In this document: positions 43,166-45,138 of the stretch, piece by piece
How the letters are laid out: each line of letters opens with the position of its first letter
Position numbering within the stretch: position 1 is the first letter of the stretch
From: Bacillota bacterium
GTDB taxonomy: Bacteria; Bacillota; Clostridia; Peptostreptococcales; Anaerovoracaceae
Direction of reading: 5' to 3'
DNA length: 45,138 nucleotides
Assembly (NCBI GenBank): GCA_023415235.1
Contig: JAEZLP010000051.1
Span: forward strand, 1 to 45,138
Notes under the pieces: model-generated
Seen by the model: only the letters and a program-made list of their open reading frames with translations
Told to the model about the DNA's origin: nothing
Databases searched by the model: none
Translations under genes and position numbers: made by a program

Positions 43166-43334
43166 ATAGATAACCCCTTTTCTATTTTAATGTGATATTA
43201 AAATGATATCATAATCATATTACATCCGCTGGAAACTGATGTCAACATAATATTTTTTTGTGGAAACCAGAAAGAGTGTAGCTTGATTAGAAAAGTAAAT
43301 TGAGAAAAGATTAGAAGTAAAGGAATTTTGTGGA

Positions 43335-43363
43335 TTGATGTTTTCGATTGATAGTGGTATAAT
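43335..43363 (+). promoter_or_regulatory. Promoter of tRNA-Val
   Basis: TTGATG (43335-43340), 17 nt, TATAAT (43358-43363). The -10 is perfect and the -35 matches four of six. The mature tRNA starts 38 nt after the -10. Confidence 0.75.
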
Positions 43364-43400
43364 TGGCTCGTCAGCTCCCCTATCAATGAGCAGGCATCAA

Positions 43401-43477
43401 GGGCGATTAACTCAGCCGGCTAGAGTGCCATCGTCACAAGGTGGAAGTCGTTGGTTCGAATCCAATATCGCCCACCA
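43401..43477 (+). tRNA. tRNA-Val, anticodon CAC, with encoded CCA
   Basis: Acceptor arms GGGCGAT and ATCGCCC pair fully; D arm ACTC/GAGT; anticodon arm CCATC/GGTGG with loop GTCACAA, placing CAC (43435-43437) after the invariant U33; T arm GTTGG-TTCGAAT-CCAAT. Discriminator A and CCA are encoded. CAC reads the GUG valine codon. Position 32 is a G, slightly unusual. Confidence 0.95.
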
Positions 43478-43482
43478 AAAAT

Positions 43483-43515
43483 CTCCTTAATCTTACTGGT
43501 TGAGGAGTTTTTTTT
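43483..43515 (+). terminator. Terminator of the tRNA-Val gene
   Basis: CTCCTTAA (43483-43490) and TTGAGGAG (43500-43507) pair over 8 bp (one G-U) around a 9-nt loop, followed by T8. Confidence 0.88.
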
Positions 43516-43549
43516 CTGCATAAAAACCACATTGATAATAATTTAACTA

Positions 43550-43579
43550 TTGACGGGAACCTATTTCATCAAGTATAAT
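43550..43579 (+). promoter_or_regulatory. Promoter of the nhaA leader
   Basis: TTGACG (43550-43555), 18 nt, TATAAT (43574-43579). The -35 matches five of six bases and the -10 is perfect. Transcription should begin near 43586, about 155 nt before nhaA. Confidence 0.82.
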
Positions 43580-43595
43580 GTATACAAAAGATATG

Positions 43596-43724
43596 GTCTA
43601 ATCGGTTAGGGTAAGTTTGATGCTTACTTTCTAAGACTCGGCATACTAGGGTGGGTAGCCATAATGGTTCGTTGCCCTTATTTACATCTCAAGGCAGGGC
43701 AGTTCCTATGAACTGTTCTTTTTT
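43596..43724 (+). promoter_or_regulatory. Riboswitch-like leader with terminator, upstream of nhaA
   Basis: Possible aptamer stems: GTCT/AGAC and TTAG/CTAA (43606-43609 with 43631-43634) enclosing GTAAG/CTTAC (43611-43615 with 43623-43627); a second hairpin AGGG/CCCT (43648-43651 with 43675-43678) enclosing AGCC/GGTT. A competing pairing joins GCCCT (43674-43678) to AGGGC (43696-43700). The latter abuts a terminator CAGTTC-CTAT-GAACTG (43700-43715) followed by TTCTTTTTT. Bacterial nhaA genes are known targets of lithium-sensing riboswitches (nhaA-I and nhaA-II motifs); I cannot confirm that this leader belongs to either. Confidence 0.7.
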
Positions 43725-43739
43725 ATGGAGTGAAGTAGT

Positions 43740-44957
43740 ATGAAAAAAACGGTTAATCTATTGCAGGAGTTTTCGATTCCACTTATCTCAGGAGTTGTGA
43801 TCGCCCTATTATGGGCCAATTTATCGCCGGAAAGCTATCATCATTTTATTCATGATGAAATAGCCGGTGTGGTTTCGATTCACTTTTTGGTAAACGACAT
43901 TTTTATGGTCTTTTTCTTCGCCATGGCCACGGTGGAAATTACACAGAGCTTGTTGCCCGGGGGGGATCTGTACCCGTTGAAGCGGTCCGTCAACCCGATC
44001 ATGTCCACTTTTGGAGGAGTGTTGGGACCTATTACGGTGTTTTTTATTTTAAATCACTTTATAGGCAGTCCGGAGTTTATGAACGGGTGGGGAATTCCAA
44101 CCGCCACCGATATCGCTTTGGCCTGGCTCGTCGCCCGATTGGTTTTTGGTTCACATCATCCAGCGGTTTCTTTTCTACTCTTGCTGGCAATTGCGGATGA
44201 CGGGATCGGGCTGTTGATCATCGCGTTCTTTTATACTGACCCGTCAAATCCATTGGCTCCACAATGGCTGTTGCTTACCCTTGCCGGAATGCTGGTTGCC
44301 TTTATCCTGAATAAGTTTAAAGTAAGAAGCTATTGGCCGTACCTGATCACCGGAGGAACGCTGAGCTGGTTCGGCCTTTTTATGACAGGCGTTCATTCTT
44401 CTCTGGCCCTGGTGTTTATCGTTCCGTTCTTACCACACTCCGGTCAGGAAAGGCTGCATTTGTTTGAAGATGATGCCTGCGACTTTTCCACGCTGAAACG
44501 ATTCCAAAACGAATGGAAAATAATTGTGGATTTTGGACTTCTGCTGTTTGGATTGACCAATGCGGGTGTGGAATTCTCCGGAATAAATACAGTTACCTGG
44601 ATCATATTTGCAGCCCTGCTGATTGGGAAAACGGCGGGAATCTTTCTCTTTGGTTCGATTGCGCAATTGCTCGGCTTCCCTCTTCCCAGGGGAATGAGCC
44701 ATAAAGATCTGTTTGTTGCCGGAAACGTCGCTGCCGTAGGCTTGACGGTGGCATTGTTTGTGGCCGGGGTGGCTTTTCCCGACGGAGCCATTCAGGGAGC
44801 AGCCAAAATGGGGGCGTTGTTCAGTGCTGCGTCCGTCATAATATCATATACCAGTGGTAAACTGCTCCGTGTCGAAAAGGTAACGACCATCGAACGAAAG
44901 GAATGCCAAATTGTTTGCGAGGTGATTGAAACACCTGAGAATAAAGACGAGGAGTGA
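43740..44957 (+). CDS. nhaA: Na+/H+ antiporter NhaA
   Basis: 405 residues with about 11-12 membrane segments. Exports Na+ (or Li+) in exchange for H+. Key residues align with the E. coli protein: Thr123 and Asp124 in GIPTATDIALA (Thr132/Asp133), Asp153 and Asp154 in LAIADDGIGL (Asp163/Asp164), and Lys297 in LLIGKTAGI (Lys300). The C-terminal tail (KVTTIERKECQIVCEVIE and on) is charged and longer than in E. coli. GGAGTGA precedes ATG 43740. The upstream leader with terminator suggests ion-dependent control. Confidence 0.95.
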   Translation: MKKTVNLLQEFSIPLISGVVIALLWANLSPESYHHFIHDEIAGVVSIHFLVNDIFMVFFFAMATVEITQSLLPGGDLYPLKRSVNPIMSTFGGVLGPITVFFILNHFIGSPEFMNGWGIPTATDIALAWLVARLVFGSHHPAVSFLLLLAIADDGIGLLIIAFFYTDPSNPLAPQWLLLTLAGMLVAFILNKFKVRSYWPYLITGGTLSWFGLFMTGVHSSLALVFIVPFLPHSGQERLHLFEDDACDFSTLKRFQNEWKIIVDFGLLLFGLTNAGVEFSGINTVTWIIFAALLIGKTAGIFLFGSIAQLLGFPLPRGMSHKDLFVAGNVAAVGLTVALFVAGVAFPDGAIQGAAKMGALFSAASVIISYTSGKLLRVEKVTTIERKECQIVCEVIETPENKDEE

Positions 44958-45016
44958 GCCCGGGGCTGTCCGTCCATTCTACCGTTCGATCCTTCATATA
45001 ACACATATAAAAAAAT

Positions 45017-45046
45017 GGCTCTATGTCAAATGTTGTGGTAGAGCTC
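45017..45046. repeat. Possible ISL3-like insertion-sequence end
   Basis: GGCTCTATGTCAAATG at 45017-45032, followed by TTGTGG, resembles the GGCTCTTTGTCAAATG terminal repeats I recall for ISL3-family elements. It sits after an A-rich stretch. The bases also form a small hairpin (GGCTCTA with TAGAGCT). No transposase is visible before the window ends, so this is tentative. Confidence 0.3.
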
Positions 45047-45079
45047 TCAAGTAGAATAAAAATAGGTAAAAATGTATTT

Positions 45080-45116
45080 CAATCCAGCGAGGGTCAATCC
45101 ATCGCTGGATTGTTTT
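45080..45116 (+). terminator. Intrinsic terminator
   Basis: CAATCCAGCGA and TCGCTGGATTG pair perfectly over 11 bp around an 11-nt loop, followed by TTTTCT. It may end the nhaA transcript, 120 bp after its stop. Confidence 0.8.
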
Positions 45117-45138
45117 CTGAGGACTAGTTAGTAAGGGC

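Noticed and set aside
43401..43477. Reading the tRNA as tRNA-Asp (GTC)
   Set aside because: GTC would not be preceded by U33 and the stem would not close; the CCATC/GGTGG stem gives loop GTCACAA with anticodon CAC (Val).
44951..44980. Third copy of the GGCTGTCGC hairpin element after nhaA
   Set aside because: Only GGGGCTGTC is present; the loop GTTTGAAAAAT and the right arm are missing.
1..45138. CRISPR array, prophage, integrative element or defence island
   Set aside because: No regularly spaced repeats, integrase, phage structural genes, restriction or toxin-antitoxin pair could be seen; gene content is mostly chromosomal metabolism and signalling.

Overview
The window looks like chromosome from an anaerobic, motile, low-to-moderate GC Gram-positive bacterium of the Clostridia. 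The evidence is strong AGGAGG-type ribosome binding sites, a class III (oxygen-sensitive) ribonucleotide reductase, the HydE/HydG/HydF maturases of [FeFe]-hydrogenase, a 4-hydroxybutyryl-CoA dehydratase homologue, methylglyoxal synthase, an Lsa-type ABC-F protein and promoters of the Bacillus/Clostridium motility sigma factor (sigma-D) form. A placement near Anaerovoracaceae is a guess from these traits only. There is no CRISPR array, prophage or complete insertion sequence; one possible ISL3-like end lies at the right edge.

Layout. 1-370: end of a terminator and an unexplained structured stretch. 371-6570: two large membrane GGDEF-EAL proteins (cyclic di-GMP turnover), the second behind a sigma-D-like promoter. 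6688-9606 (minus): M20 dipeptidase followed by an NhaC-type antiporter. 9738-15537 (minus): probable six-gene unit mgsA, D-lyxose isomerase, PfkB sugar kinase, DUF3160 lipoprotein, FG-GAP-like secreted protein and MerR regulator. 15790-18129 (plus): pgeF, and the 4-hydroxybutyryl-CoA dehydratase homologue behind a terminator. 18204-21631: an unknown 143-residue protein and a dCache-HAMP-GGDEF-EAL receptor, transcribed divergently from two perfect sigma-D promoters. 21735-24246: PspC, GrpB, a small Zn-ribbon protein and PhzF. 24386-26180: an Lsa-like ABC-F gene with a complete attenuation leader (consensus promoter, three-codon upstream ORF, antiterminator, terminator). 26303-30073 (minus): SIMPL protein, then nrdD-nrdG under a promoter with tandem NrdR-like boxes. 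30157-32105 (minus): small unknown protein and a soluble PAS histidine kinase. 32242-36539 (minus): TM1266-like regulator, hydE, hydG and hydF, preceded by a structured leader RNA with a terminator whose class I do not recognise. 36577-41065 (minus): a receiver-domain remnant and a two-component system made of a double-kinase hybrid sensor and a SARP-like regulator. 41194-45138: nnrE, an SPFH membrane protein with a ribbon-helix-helix protein, tRNA-Val(CAC), and nhaA behind a riboswitch-like leader.

Common themes are signalling (three cyclic di-GMP proteins, two histidine kinases, at least two of these genes tied to motility by promoter), anaerobic cofactor and nucleotide metabolism (hydEGF, nrdDG, abfD, mgsA), and expression control through leader RNAs. 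Three separate genes or operons (ABC-F, hyd, nhaA) each show a strong promoter, a folded leader with alternative pairings, and an intrinsic terminator just before the first codon.
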